A stretch of 64,000 nt of DNA from Acinetobacter ursingii DSM 16037 = CIP 107286 (GTDB taxonomy: Bacteria; Pseudomonadota; Gammaproteobacteria; Pseudomonadales; Moraxellaceae): contig NZ_KB849717.1 of NCBI RefSeq assembly GCF_000368825.1, positions 1,091,601 to 1,155,600 on the forward strand, in the 5' to 3' direction. Every line of letters begins with the position of its first letter. Position 1 is the first letter of the stretch. The notes below the pieces were generated by a model. That model did not search any database. It was not told the origin of the DNA and was given only the letters and a program-made list of their open reading frames with translations. Made by a program: the position numbers and the translations under genes. Below, piece after piece: positions 17,535 to 26,414 of this stretch.

Positions 17535-18410
17535 ATGAATGCCCATGTACAATATCAGGTCGATCCCGTGGTGCGCAGCAAACTAGACTTTAAACTTGAA
17601 GATGTTCCTCGTTTTTGGTTTGCAGGTGATCCATTTCGAACCCGTGTGTTTGATGCACTGAGTCTGACTTTTCCAGATGGCGAACGTTATTTTATCGAGT
17701 GCGTCCGATTATTTCGTGACAAGATTCAGGATCCTGACTTACAGGCAAGAGTGGCTGACTTTATCAAACAAGAAGCTCAGCATGGCATTGCCCATGACAA
17801 AATGAATCAACTCATGAAAGAGCAAGGTATGCCCGTTGAGCAATTTACGACCACGCTCAAAAAGATTTTCCGCTTTGAGCTCATCAAACGTTCACCACAA
17901 TACAATATTGCCATGACTGCGGCGGCAGAACATTTGACTGCATTGATGGCAGAAACCTTTTATAGCAAAAAAGCAACGCTGCAAGAGGTTCACCCTTATG
18001 TTCGGGCTTTGTTGGCATGGCATTCGATTGAGGAAATGGAACATCGTGATGTGGCTTTTGACGTGATGCAACAGGTCGGAGAAGTTCCCGAAGTCACACG
18101 TAAATTTGCGCTGGCGATCACCACCGCTTTGATGCTCGGCTTTACGTTATATCGTGCCAATGTGATGTTACACTGTGACGGCTTTAATGGTCGGCAGCGT
18201 TTGCAATTGTTTCGTAAAGGCTTACCGTGGTTTTTAGGTCGTAAGGGAATATTAACGGCGATGAAAAAGGAATATCTGGACTGGTATAAATCTGACTTTC
18301 ATCCCAGCCAGCATCCAGTGATTCATCAATACGATGTCTGGGTCAAAACCTACGAAGAAACTGGTGATCCTATTTTAGCAGGTCAAGCGTTTTGGGAAGC
18401 AGGCTATTAA
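17535..18410 (+). CDS. Metal-dependent hydrolase, PF10118 family
   Basis: The 291-residue protein belongs to the predicted metal-dependent hydrolase family (PF10118), judged by a helical ferritin-like pattern with metal-ligand motifs: a Glu in the FIECVR segment, FIKQEAQHG and SIEEMEHRDVAFDV. These Glu/His residues could bind two iron ions. The reaction is unknown. It faces away from the AraC-family regulator at 16389, a pairing that suggests local control. No signal peptide. The broken DUF2804 gene converges with it, ending 22 bases downstream. Confidence 0.8.
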   Translation: MNAHVQYQVDPVVRSKLDFKLEDVPRFWFAGDPFRTRVFDALSLTFPDGERYFIECVRLFRDKIQDPDLQARVADFIKQEAQHGIAHDKMNQLMKEQGMPVEQFTTTLKKIFRFELIKRSPQYNIAMTAAAEHLTALMAETFYSKKATLQEVHPYVRALLAWHSIEEMEHRDVAFDVMQQVGEVPEVTRKFALAITTALMLGFTLYRANVMLHCDGFNGRQRLQLFRKGLPWFLGRKGILTAMKKEYLDWYKSDFHPSQHPVIHQYDVWVKTYEETGDPILAGQAFWEAGY

Positions 18411-18432
18411 CGCCTGCTGTTAACTCGAAATA

Positions 18433-19428
18433 TTACCATTTGGCATAATGCTGTTCGAGCAAGGCATATTCAGTATTGAGCTGAATCACATTTCCTTGTT
18501 CGAGTTGAATCTGCCCAGTCACTTTAGCTTGCCACTGACTAAACTGACTGCCCACCATTCTGAGATTAATATTTTCATAACGTCGCCAACCCGTTTCAAC
18601 TTCAAGTTGCAACTTTTCATCCAGAGAACGTATACGCCAGCGATTTTCTTGTACGCGCTCAAACAAGACATCGCTCAGCGGATAAAGACGACCATTCACC
18701 CACAGACAGTTTTCATTCCCAAAACTTTCATTCACCCCAGAGGCCAGATTAATACCAATACGCTGTCCCTGCATATCCCAAAAATTACAGGAGAGCCAGA
18801 ACCACGCGGTCTCTGGTCGTAAAAATCCGCAGGTATCATCCAAAGCCGCAAAGGTTTTATCATTAAACTCAATCAGTTGATTTTGTTTATTGATAAAATA
18901 GCCTTCAACCGCCAGTGTGGTTTTCTTTTGAGTATAGGTCCAGCCATTAATACCATTGGGGGAACATAAACTTAAAGGTTACGTTCCCGCACAGAAAATT
19001 CGCGCGCTGAGTTTAATTTCACCATATTTGGTCACACGTACATAGCGCACACCATTGGCATGTTGCATTTCAATTTCAAAAGGTGCTTTGTAAAAATAAC
19101 TTTGATTAAATTGTGGTTGCTCATCGACATGGGTTTTACGCGCCAAAGGCTGAATGGCATTCCACTCTAGCACTTGTTGGGTTGCATGATCATAAATATA
19201 AAAAAAACCATGCCCTGCCCACGCAATATCGGCGATGGCAAGCCCAATTGAATAATGTTCGTGCTGAATACTACAAAATTTAAATTTCTTATATTTCAGT
19301 TTACGTCGCCAACCCTTTTCTATTTTGCCAAAAGGCGATTGATAGACATATCGACTGAGGCTAATCGCACTCGGAATTTCCTTAAAACGACCATAACGTG
19401 GTTGGCCACTTTCTTGTATTAAATCCAT
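18433..19428 (-). pseudogene. DUF2804 gene interrupted by one in-frame TAA
   Basis: Two minus-strand reading frames, 18979-19428 (149 residues) and 18433-18843 (136 residues from a TTG), lie in the same frame. Between them the frame reads ...FCAGT-stop-PLSLCSPNGINGWTYTQK... and continues without another stop. The only lesion is therefore the TAA at 18979-18981; together the parts span about 331 codons, normal for a DUF2804 protein. A base change such as CAA or GAA to TAA would explain it, as would readthrough or a sequencing error. Function of the family is unknown. A GGA site 9 bases before the ATG at 19428 marks the original start. Confidence 0.8.
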
Positions 19429-19551
19429 TTTCAGTTATCCGTTTAAATGATCCATTTAAAAATCAGGACACACGTGCAAATTTTACACAATTTTCACTTA
19501 TAGATGAAAAACATATTGTTTTTCTACACGATTATTTTGAGATCCGAACAT

Positions 19552-20064
19552 TTAAGCCAAAGTGAGATAGGTATTTTCCCAATGATTTGGAGCAAATGAG
19601 CCTTGAACTAAATGAATATAACATCCATGCACACAATCAATCGCTAAACAATCATCCACCTCAAGCACCCGATCGGTATGGGCTTTTTGCCATTTTTGAT
19701 TGATATAAGCTTTACCGCGTTGTTTAGCTATGGTTGCATCGGTTGCAACCACCAAAACATAACGATGTAATTCGCCAAATTCACGTGCATCGTAGCCACC
19801 TAGATTAATCAAATATAGTTTTTGATCCTTTGCAGCAGGTGCAGCATGAGAGAAATGGAGCTGATAAGATAGACCTTCTGACTCTACACCATTCACTTTC
19901 ATCCAAGCATCGATGTGTAGGCCTTTTAATTCACCAAACCATGCTTGTTTCAGTTGCGGCGTGATGTCTTCTAGCGAAGATCCGATGGCAAAGACCACAT
20001 CATGCACTTCGGTATTGGCACGGGCATGACGACCACCGAGCATAACCACAAATAGATTTGACAT
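19552..20064 (-). CDS. DUF1543 domain-containing protein
   Basis: The 170-residue protein matches the DUF1543 family as I recall it: the start LFVVMLGGRHARANTE and the LYLINLGGYDAREFGELH segment occur as two related halves, suggesting an internal duplication. No signal peptide or membrane segment. No catalytic function is known to me. It follows the trpB terminator and precedes the broken DUF2804 gene on the same strand. Confidence 0.75.
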   Translation of the reverse strand: MSNLFVVMLGGRHARANTEVHDVVFAIGSSLEDITPQLKQAWFGELKGLHIDAWMKVNGVESEGLSYQLHFSHAAPAAKDQKLYLINLGGYDAREFGELHRYVLVVATDATIAKQRGKAYINQKWQKAHTDRVLEVDDCLAIDCVHGCYIHLVQGSFAPNHWENTYLTLA

Positions 20065-20084
20065 TTTTATTCTCTTTTGTTGAA

Positions 20085-20110
20085 GAAAAAGGCCACCTGA
20101 TCGGCAGCCT
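20085..20110 (-). terminator. Intrinsic terminator of trpFB
   Basis: On the minus strand AGGCTGCC-GATCA-GGTGGCCT forms an 8-bp stem (two G-T wobbles) followed by TTTTTC, shortly after the trpB stop. Confidence 0.65.
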
Positions 20111-20137
20111 AAATCCTAAAAACAAATAAGTTGAAGA

Positions 20138-21382
20138 TTACATTTCAACCATTTCCACGCCATCGACACGGGCAACCGTCATCAAGTCTTTATCACCACG
20201 ACCTGAAACGGTCGCAATAATAATTTGATCTTTCGACATGGTTGGTGCCAATTTAGTGACATAAGCCATTGCGTGAGAGCTTTCGAGTGCAGGAATAATT
20301 CCTTCAATCTGGGTCAAATCACGGAAGCCCTGTAAGGCTTCGTCATCGTTGATTGGCACATATTGCACACGTTGCATATCTTTTAAGAAACTATGTTCTG
20401 GGCCTACACCTGGATAATCTAGACCTGCTGAAATACTATGCGTTTCTATAATTTGACCTTGTGCATCACTCATCAAGTAAGTCCGATTACCATGCAGTAC
20501 GCCAATATGCCCTGCATTGAGTGGCGCAGAGTGTTTACCTGTTTCGACCCCATAACCTGCCGCTTCGACACCATACATTTTGACATCATAGTCATTCAAA
20601 AATGGATAGAATAAGCCCATTGCATTCGAACCACCACCTACACAAGCCACCAGAGCATCGGGTAAACGACCGGCCTGCTGCTGAATTTGCTGACGTGCTT
20701 CACGACCAATAATCGATTGGAAATCACGTACCAATTGCGGATACGGATGCGGCCCTGCCACGGTTCCAATCACATAATAGGTGCTGTCAACATTGGTGAC
20801 CCAGTCACGCATGGCTTCATTCATGGCATCTTTAAGGGTTTTTGAACCACTTTGCACAGGCACAACAGTTGCACCGAGTAAACGCATACGATAGACATTC
20901 ATGGCCTGACGTTTGACATCTTCAGCACCCATGTAAACCACACATTCCATGCCTAAACGCGCGGCAATCGTTGCAGTAGCAACACCATGCTGACCTGCAC
21001 CTGTTTCAGCAATAATCCGCTTTTTACCTGAAAGTTTTGCCAATAATGCCTGACCAATGGTGTTGTTCACTTTGTGTGAACCTGTATGGTTCAAGTCTTC
21101 ACGTTTTAAATAAATCTGTGCACCGCCCAAGTGTTTCGACCATCGCTCTGCATGATATAGCGGACTCGGACGTCCGACATAAAAAGCCAGATCACGGTCG
21201 AATTCTGCCAAAAATTGCTCGTCATTTTTCATACGGTTATAAAGACTTTCTAAATCTTCCAAAGCCGCCATGAGCGTTTCTGACACAAAACGTCCGCCAT
21301 GAATACCAAAATGCCCACGAGCATCTGGATATTGCGTATAGTCAACCATCTGACCGTTTTGACTAGCGTTTTGCTGATCCAC
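20138..21382 (-). CDS. trpB: Tryptophan synthase beta subunit TrpB
   Basis: TrpB condenses indole with serine using PLP. The 414-residue protein has the PLP lysine in [11 protein letters not shown], the [13 protein letters not shown] loop and the phosphate-binding [10 protein letters not shown] motif. The start is the GTG at 21382, which has an AAGGAG site 7 bases upstream. It overlaps trpF by 20 bases, so the two are co-translated. trpA lies 4.2 kb downstream beyond a terminator. Confidence 0.97.
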   Translation of the reverse strand: MDQQNASQNGQMVDYTQYPDARGHFGIHGGRFVSETLMAALEDLESLYNRMKNDEQFLAEFDRDLAFYVGRPSPLYHAERWSKHLGGAQIYLKREDLNHTGSHKVNNTIGQALLAKLSGKKRIIAETGAGQHGVATATIAARLGMECVVYMGAEDVKRQAMNVYRMRLLGATVVPVQSGSKTLKDAMNEAMRDWVTNVDSTYYVIGTVAGPHPYPQLVRDFQSIIGREARQQIQQQAGRLPDALVACVGGGSNAMGLFYPFLNDYDVKMYGVEAAGYGVETGKHSAPLNAGHIGVLHGNRTYLMSDAQGQIIETHSISAGLDYPGVGPEHSFLKDMQRVQYVPINDDEALQGFRDLTQIEGIIPALESSHAMAYVTKLAPTMSKDQIIIATVSGRGDKDLMTVARVDGVEMVEM

Positions 21383-22043
21383 GTTGGACTCCTTGCATAA
21401 ATCTTTCTATAAGTTGTTGGTCTTTGATACCTTTGGCAGATTCTACACCGCCACTCACATCTACCGCGTAAGCATGTGTTATTTCAATCGCATCTTCGAC
21501 ATTCTCAGGCGTTAGGCCTCCTGCCAAAATCAGAGGAATATCTATTTGAGGAAACTTCGACCAGTCAAATTGATGACCCGTTCCACCTTTGAGTTCAGGA
21601 TGCCATGCATCGAGTAAAATTGCACTGGCCCCCGCAGCCTGATAACGCTGAATTTCTGCGATCACATCCAGATCAGGTTTAACCTGAATGGCCTTATACC
21701 AACGGCGTTTGCATACTCTCGCAATTTCTTGACACTGTTCTGGGGTTTCATCGCCATGCAGTTGTATGACATCCAATGCGACCCGATCAAGTGTGGTCTG
21801 TATTTCCGCTGCACTGGCATTGACAAATAAACCCACCACTTGAACATACGGTGGAATATTTTCGATGAGTTGCTGTGCCAGCGTTGGGCTTACATGACGT
21901 GGACTTGGTGGAAAAAACACAAAGCCTATGGCATCAGCACCCGCTTGAACCACAGATAAAATATCTTGAGAACGGGTAATACCGCAAATTTTTGCGCGCG
22001 TTCGCATAAGGACATGGCTCTTGGTTGCCTGATCTATAGCCAT
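21363..22043 (-). CDS. trpF: Phosphoribosylanthranilate isomerase TrpF
   Basis: TrpF isomerises phosphoribosylanthranilate in tryptophan synthesis. The TIM-barrel sequence has [11 protein letters not shown] with the catalytic Cys, LHGDE, and C-terminal [10 protein letters not shown] and DVSGGVE motifs. The open frame from 22043 gives 226 residues. Most family members start at MRTRAKICG, here the ATG at 22007 (214 residues); neither start has a strong ribosome site, so the 5' end is uncertain. The upstream region also holds the divergent B12 riboswitch of btuB. Confidence 0.95.
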   Translation of the reverse strand: MAIDQATKSHVLMRTRAKICGITRSQDILSVVQAGADAIGFVFFPPSPRHVSPTLAQQLIENIPPYVQVVGLFVNASAAEIQTTLDRVALDVIQLHGDETPEQCQEIARVCKRRWYKAIQVKPDLDVIAEIQRYQAAGASAILLDAWHPELKGGTGHQFDWSKFPQIDIPLILAGGLTPENVEDAIEITHAYAVDVSGGVESAKGIKDQQLIERFMQGVQRGSAKR

Positions 22044-22139
22044 CTATAAATCATAAAAAGAAAGCTATTGTAATGCAATTTCTCTCTGTTGCGGAAAAAC
22101 TTAGTGTGAATAGATCGTATTCAGATTGTTTAATTCACA

Positions 22140-22356
22140 GCCAGACTTTATACTTCGCCCAAATGGCAACAAGTCAAAGCAATCGCCATAGGGAAGCTGG
22201 TGAAACTCCAGCACTGCCCCCGCAACGGTAACAATGTAAAGCATATTTTTTAGGCTAATTTAGGCTTAACACCACTGCATGATCAAATGTGGGAAGGTGA
22301 ATATGTGAATACCCTGATAGGTATAATATTGAAGTCCGGAGACCTGCTTGTTGCAT
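22140..22356 (+). promoter_or_regulatory. Cobalamin riboswitch
   Basis: The leader of btuB contains the B12-box AGCACTGCCCCCGCAACGGT, a preceding GGGAAGCTGGTGAAACTCC and the closing GTCCGGAGACCTGC, in the order of the adenosylcobalamin aptamer. It ends 46 bases before the btuB start. Ligand binding should switch off btuB translation when cobalamin is plentiful. Confidence 0.95.
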
Positions 22357-22370
22357 CCGTCAACTCAATC

Positions 22371-22387
22371 ATTCACGTGGGGTGAAT
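22371..22387 (+). other. Hairpin between riboswitch and btuB ribosome site
   Basis: ATTCAC (22371-22376) pairs with GTGAAT (22382-22387), just before the GGAG site at 22392-22395. It is a likely part of the riboswitch expression platform acting on translation. Confidence 0.5.
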
Positions 22388-22401
22388 GTATGGAGCACAT
22401 C

Positions 22402-24228
22402 ATGTCTATTTCTTTACAACCTACTCGTTTAGTGGGTGCTATCGCTATTGCGATGGGGTTTTCATCTGTTGCATTTGCAGATGAATCAACGAATGCCACC
22501 AAACTTGATCCTATTGTCGTTACAGCTTCTAAAAGTGCGGAGAAAGTGAGTGAAGTCCCTGCGCGGATTTCTATCATTGAACCTCAAATACTCGAACAAT
22601 CTCCAATTGCATCTTTACCAGATCTATTAATGAGCGAAGCTGCCATTAATATGGTGCAAAGTGGTGGTTATGGACAAACTGCATCGATTTTTTTACGTGG
22701 CGGTAATTCAAACCAAACTCTGATTTTACGGGATGGTGTTCGCTTAAACTCAGCTACTTCGGGAACGGCATCTTTGCCTTTTATTGATACAACAGATATT
22801 AAACAAATTGAAGTCTTGAAAGGGCCTGCTTCTGTACTTTATGGTTCTGATGCAATTTCTGGTGTGGTTCAACTGATTTCAAAAACACCAGAAAAGAACT
22901 CAGCCTTTGTGACAGGCGAAGTCGGCGAAAATAAAACCTATAAATCTGTCGTTGGTGCAGATTTAGCAGAAAATGGTTTTTATGCGCAAGTACGCGGTCA
23001 GCGTCTTGAAACTGATGGAACACCTGTTAAAGACAGTGCCAATGCAGCGGATGCTTCTTATGATCAAAAAGGTTTTAGTACCAAAATTGGTGTAGACAAA
23101 GAGAACTACGCTGCTTCCGTTGATTATAGCCAAAATGAAGGGAATAGTGCTTATGACAACTATGGCAGCTTGGTCAATCAAGATTTTAAAAATGAAGTCA
23201 TTAATTTAAAAGGTAAAGTAAAATTGCTCGAGGATATCGAGTTAAATGCTCGTTTATCTCAGTTTAAGGATGATATTAACCAAAAAGATCCTAATTATCT
23301 CAACAGTTATGATTTTGTTCATAGTAAAACTCAAGAAGCGGAACTCTATGGGAAATGGAATTTTACTGCACATCAAAATATTCTGTTAGGTGTAACGCAT
23401 CGCAATATTGATGGTGATGTAATCTCTTACGGCACACCATACAGCGAAGATATTGATTCAACAGGTTATTATATCCAACATCAATATAATCAGGCAGGCT
23501 TAAATACTCAACTGGGTCTACGGGTTGAAGATAATGAAAAATTTGGAACCCATACCGTTGCTCAAGGTGCAATTCGCTACCAACTACTTCCGCTTACTAG
23601 CGTGTATGCAAATATTGGTTCAGCCTTTAAAGCACCGACTTTAAATGACATGTATGCCTACGGTGGTAATCCTGAGTTAAAACCAGAGGAAAGTATTTCT
23701 TATGAAATTGGGGTTGACCAAAAACTAGCCTACAACATTTCTACAGGCCTATCACTCTATACTACTCAAGTCGATGACTTAATTAACTATAGTGGCAGTC
23801 GAATGGAGAACGTAGACAAAGCTAAAATGGAAGGTGGCGAAGTCTATATCAAATGGCAAGGCGAACATCTTTATGCAAATCTAGGTTATAACTATGTTCG
23901 CGCCAAAGATGATAACACTCATGAAGACTTGAGCCGTCGTCCACGTCAGAATGTGAGTCTAACTACTGGCTGGCAAGATGAACATTATGGTTTCTCAACC
24001 ACGCTGATGGCAAATGGTTCTTATGACAATAGCGCCTATGATGATGTAAAAGTTCCAGGTCACTTACGCATTGATATGCATGGTCATTACAATATTAACC
24101 AGAATGTTCAAGTATTCGCCAATATTCAAAATATCGGAGATACAAACTATCGCACAGCCTATGGTAGCGGTAGTTACTACATCAACGGCGGTCGTCTTGC
24201 TTCAGCAGGAGTAACGCTTTCGTATTAA
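22402..24228 (+). CDS. btuB: TonB-dependent vitamin B12 outer-membrane receptor BtuB
   Basis: The ATG at 22402 has a GGAG site 6 bases upstream and begins a clean signal peptide ending FAD near residue 26; in-frame starts at 22390 and 22348 lie in the leader. The 608-residue protein has a TonB box near residues 35-41 (LDPIVVTAS), a plug domain (residues ~45-160, with FLRGGNSNQTLILRDGVRLN and LKGPASVLYGSDAISGVV) and a beta-barrel ending in an aromatic Tyr. The cobalamin riboswitch directly upstream identifies the substrate as cobalamin. An intrinsic terminator separates it from the adenosyltransferase gene. Confidence 0.93.
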   Translation: MSISLQPTRLVGAIAIAMGFSSVAFADESTNATKLDPIVVTASKSAEKVSEVPARISIIEPQILEQSPIASLPDLLMSEAAINMVQSGGYGQTASIFLRGGNSNQTLILRDGVRLNSATSGTASLPFIDTTDIKQIEVLKGPASVLYGSDAISGVVQLISKTPEKNSAFVTGEVGENKTYKSVVGADLAENGFYAQVRGQRLETDGTPVKDSANAADASYDQKGFSTKIGVDKENYAASVDYSQNEGNSAYDNYGSLVNQDFKNEVINLKGKVKLLEDIELNARLSQFKDDINQKDPNYLNSYDFVHSKTQEAELYGKWNFTAHQNILLGVTHRNIDGDVISYGTPYSEDIDSTGYYIQHQYNQAGLNTQLGLRVEDNEKFGTHTVAQGAIRYQLLPLTSVYANIGSAFKAPTLNDMYAYGGNPELKPEESISYEIGVDQKLAYNISTGLSLYTTQVDDLINYSGSRMENVDKAKMEGGEVYIKWQGEHLYANLGYNYVRAKDDNTHEDLSRRPRQNVSLTTGWQDEHYGFSTTLMANGSYDNSAYDDVKVPGHLRIDMHGHYNINQNVQVFANIQNIGDTNYRTAYGSGSYYINGGRLASAGVTLSY

Positions 24229-24265
24229 ACAAAAATAGATAAAAATATTTTAAACAGCGCAGTTT

Positions 24266-24300
24266 AAGGATAATGTAATGACCAACATTATCCTTTTTTT
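24266..24300 (+). terminator. Intrinsic terminator after btuB
   Basis: Stem AAGGATAATG (24266-24275) / CATTATCCTT (24286-24295) runs into seven T residues. It lies between btuB and the adenosyltransferase gene, so expression of the second gene needs readthrough or its own promoter. Confidence 0.85.
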
Positions 24301-24312
24301 GAAGGAAAATTT

Positions 24313-24891
24313 ATGGGACACCGTTTAAGTAAAATATATACACGCACTGGCGATGCAGGCACCACAGGTTTGGGCGATGGCTCTCGCGTTTCTAAAGATG
24401 ATTTACGCATTGCAGCATTGGGTGAAGTGGACGAGTTGAACGCAATTTTAGGGGTATTACGTGCTCAAATTGCCCATTCAGATTCGACCCAAAAAGAAAA
24501 ATGGGAAAAACATTTAAGTCTGATTCAACACTGGCTGTTTGATTTAGGCGGTGAAGTCTGTATCCCCAACTATACCTTATTGCAAGATGCCAGCATTGAG
24601 TACTTAGAACAAAGTATTGACCAGATGAATGAGCAGCTTCCAATGCTTAAAGAGTTTATTCTGCCTTCTGGTAGCTTGGCCTGTAGTTATGCACATCAAG
24701 CTCGTGCGGTATGTCGCCGTGCAGAACGCAGTTTGATTACGGTCCAGCAACGCGATCAAAATATTCAAACCACCTCATTACAATTATTGAATCGTTTGTC
24801 AGATTGGTTATTTGTGGCATCTCGGACCTTACAGCGTGAAAGTGGTGGCTCAGAAGTGTTATGGCAACGTAATATTAATGACACGATTTAA
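24313..24891 (+). CDS. Cob(I)alamin adenosyltransferase, PduO type
   Basis: The 192-residue protein has the PduO-type ATP-binding motif YTRTGDAGTTGLGDGSRV at the N terminus, the DELNAILG block and the C-terminal RAVCRRAERSL plus LNRLSDWLFVASR segment. It transfers the adenosyl group of ATP to cob(I)alamin, making the active cofactor. A GAAGGA site lies 8 bases before the ATG. Together with btuB upstream it forms a cobalamin uptake-and-activation pair; no de novo corrin synthesis genes are in view. Confidence 0.92.
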   Translation: MGHRLSKIYTRTGDAGTTGLGDGSRVSKDDLRIAALGEVDELNAILGVLRAQIAHSDSTQKEKWEKHLSLIQHWLFDLGGEVCIPNYTLLQDASIEYLEQSIDQMNEQLPMLKEFILPSGSLACSYAHQARAVCRRAERSLITVQQRDQNIQTTSLQLLNRLSDWLFVASRTLQRESGGSEVLWQRNINDTI

Positions 24892-24930
24892 ATTTTAAAA
24901 TCACAAGGTCATATTCTGGGTAACTCAACT

Positions 24931-25641
24931 ATGCAAATCATTGGTCATCGTGGCGCACGGGGCGAAGCACCTGAAAATACACTGGGTGGTTTTCAGTATT
25001 TAAGAGACTTAGGCATTCGCGCTGTTGAGTTTGATATTCGTCAACTCAGCAATGATCAACTTATGATTATTCACGATGATAATTTTTTGCGGACTACAGG
25101 TATTGCTGGCTCGGTATATGATCAGGATATTGATCTACAACAATTTGACCATCGTCACAACTGGAAAAATTGGCCTCAAGCTGAATACACACCTTCACTT
25201 ACACAGGTTTTAAATCTACTACATGATTTTGATCATATCGAAGTTGAAGTGAAAGCAGTCAACACTCAAGCTGATGCTGAACAACTTACCCAAAGCTTAA
25301 CTCAATATTTACAAGGCTTTGAGCAACAAGTCACCATCACCAGTTTTGATGAAAAAATTCTGCATTCTCTACAACAACAAAACAGCAACTTTAAGCGCGG
25401 CTTTTTAATTGAAGAAGATATAAAAGCTCAAGCCATTGAAATAGCTCAAAAGCTAGGATGCTGTCATATTGGCTGGATGGATCAACTGGCCACCCACGAC
25501 ATGCTACAACTTTCCCAGCAAGCACAGTTAAACATTAGTGTTTGGACAGTCAATGATATCGACCGTGCCAAACAACTCAAGGATGAAGGCATTCAGGGTC
25601 TGATCACGGATTATCCAAAGCAAATGTTGGCAGCACTTTAG
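24931..25641 (+). CDS. Glycerophosphodiester phosphodiesterase
   Basis: The 236-residue protein has the GDPD signature: HRGARGEAPENTLGGF (catalytic His and Glu), EFDIRQLSND with metal ligands, and IHDD. The C-terminal VWTVNDIDRAKQLKDEGIQGLITDYP completes the TIM barrel. It hydrolyses glycerophosphodiesters to glycerol-3-phosphate. No signal peptide, so it is the cytosolic (UgpQ-like) form. It begins 39 bases after the adenosyltransferase gene with no clear ribosome site. Confidence 0.93.
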   Translation: MQIIGHRGARGEAPENTLGGFQYLRDLGIRAVEFDIRQLSNDQLMIIHDDNFLRTTGIAGSVYDQDIDLQQFDHRHNWKNWPQAEYTPSLTQVLNLLHDFDHIEVEVKAVNTQADAEQLTQSLTQYLQGFEQQVTITSFDEKILHSLQQQNSNFKRGFLIEEDIKAQAIEIAQKLGCCHIGWMDQLATHDMLQLSQQAQLNISVWTVNDIDRAKQLKDEGIQGLITDYPKQMLAAL

Positions 25642-25672
25642 GATCATTAAATCTTCACTGATCCAAACTGGT

Positions 25673-26170
25673 TTATTTCTTCTGGGCTTGAACCAAAATT
25701 TGCCCACTTTGATCCAACAACAATATCTGATTACCTTGCAACTTAAATCGTTTCACACGTTGCAAGACATCCATCAACTCAGCTTCTTGTGCCAATGCAC
25801 CATCGCAACTTTGGTGGCCTGCCCGAACATCTAGATCAAGTTGCTGTAAGGCAAAGTTATAGGTATAACGACCATAAATCATATTACAGCCCGTATTGCC
25901 TTGAACGGTTTGCACAGCTGAGTTCAATGTCAGAAAAGGCATTTGATTAAAAAATTTAGCGCGTTTTTGCAGGACAGATGTAATCTGCCAAGTCACATCT
26001 TGTACACCATCGATACTTTTACGCGAAGGCTGAACAGATGACTGTTTGAGATGGTGGGCGTTTAACGCTGGTTTGCCGTTATTTTTTTGTATGGGTGCTG
26101 TTGTACTTTGACAGCCTACCAAAGCGAAAACCACACTTAAAAACAGTAAGTTGCGTAAAGAATGTCTCAC
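25673..26170 (-). CDS. META-domain lipoprotein (HslJ-like)
   Basis: The start is a GTG at 26170 with AGG 6 bases upstream. A lipoprotein signal with lipobox L17-V-G-C20 is followed by a low-complexity linker and a META domain (about residues 60-160) showing W-x-I-T-S, the NTGCNMIYGRYT block and a second Cys (QSC). META proteins such as HslJ are envelope proteins of poorly known function. A second META lipoprotein gene lies at 63546. It converges with the glycerophosphodiesterase gene, 31 bases apart. Confidence 0.8.
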   Translation of the reverse strand: MRHSLRNLLFLSVVFALVGCQSTTAPIQKNNGKPALNAHHLKQSSVQPSRKSIDGVQDVTWQITSVLQKRAKFFNQMPFLTLNSAVQTVQGNTGCNMIYGRYTYNFALQQLDLDVRAGHQSCDGALAQEAELMDVLQRVKRFKLQGNQILLLDQSGQILVQAQKK

Positions 26171-26296
26171 AAAATGCCTACCCTATTTGATTGCATCGTT
26201 TATCTTTCATAAACATGATGGATCTTGCGATAAAATCAATAAGCACATTGTTGAATTCTGTTACTGTTTTGATCAATACACTTGTACAATATTGCT

Positions 26297-26314
26297 AGTG
26301 AACATGTGTTCGCT
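26297..26314 (+). promoter_or_regulatory. FabR/DesT-like operator upstream of the desaturase
   Basis: The 18-base near-palindrome AGTGAACATGTGTTCGCT closely resembles the known FabR operator AGCGTACACGTGTTCGCT of E. coli and the DesT box of Pseudomonas. It lies 101 bases upstream of the desaturase start. A TATAAT (26353-26358) lies downstream of it. The regulator gene is not in this window. Confidence 0.55.
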
Positions 26315-26414
26315 CATGTTAATATGATGAATTCGTAGCCCGTCATGTTCGTTATAATTTCAGGGCCAGATAGTACTATTTTAACCTTTCACAAAAAGGT
26401 TTCCAGGAGCGCTG

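Noticed and set aside
16389..20064. AraC/hydrolase/DUF2804/DUF1543 patch as a mobile island
   Set aside because: No integrase, terminal repeats, tRNA junction or marked composition change was seen.
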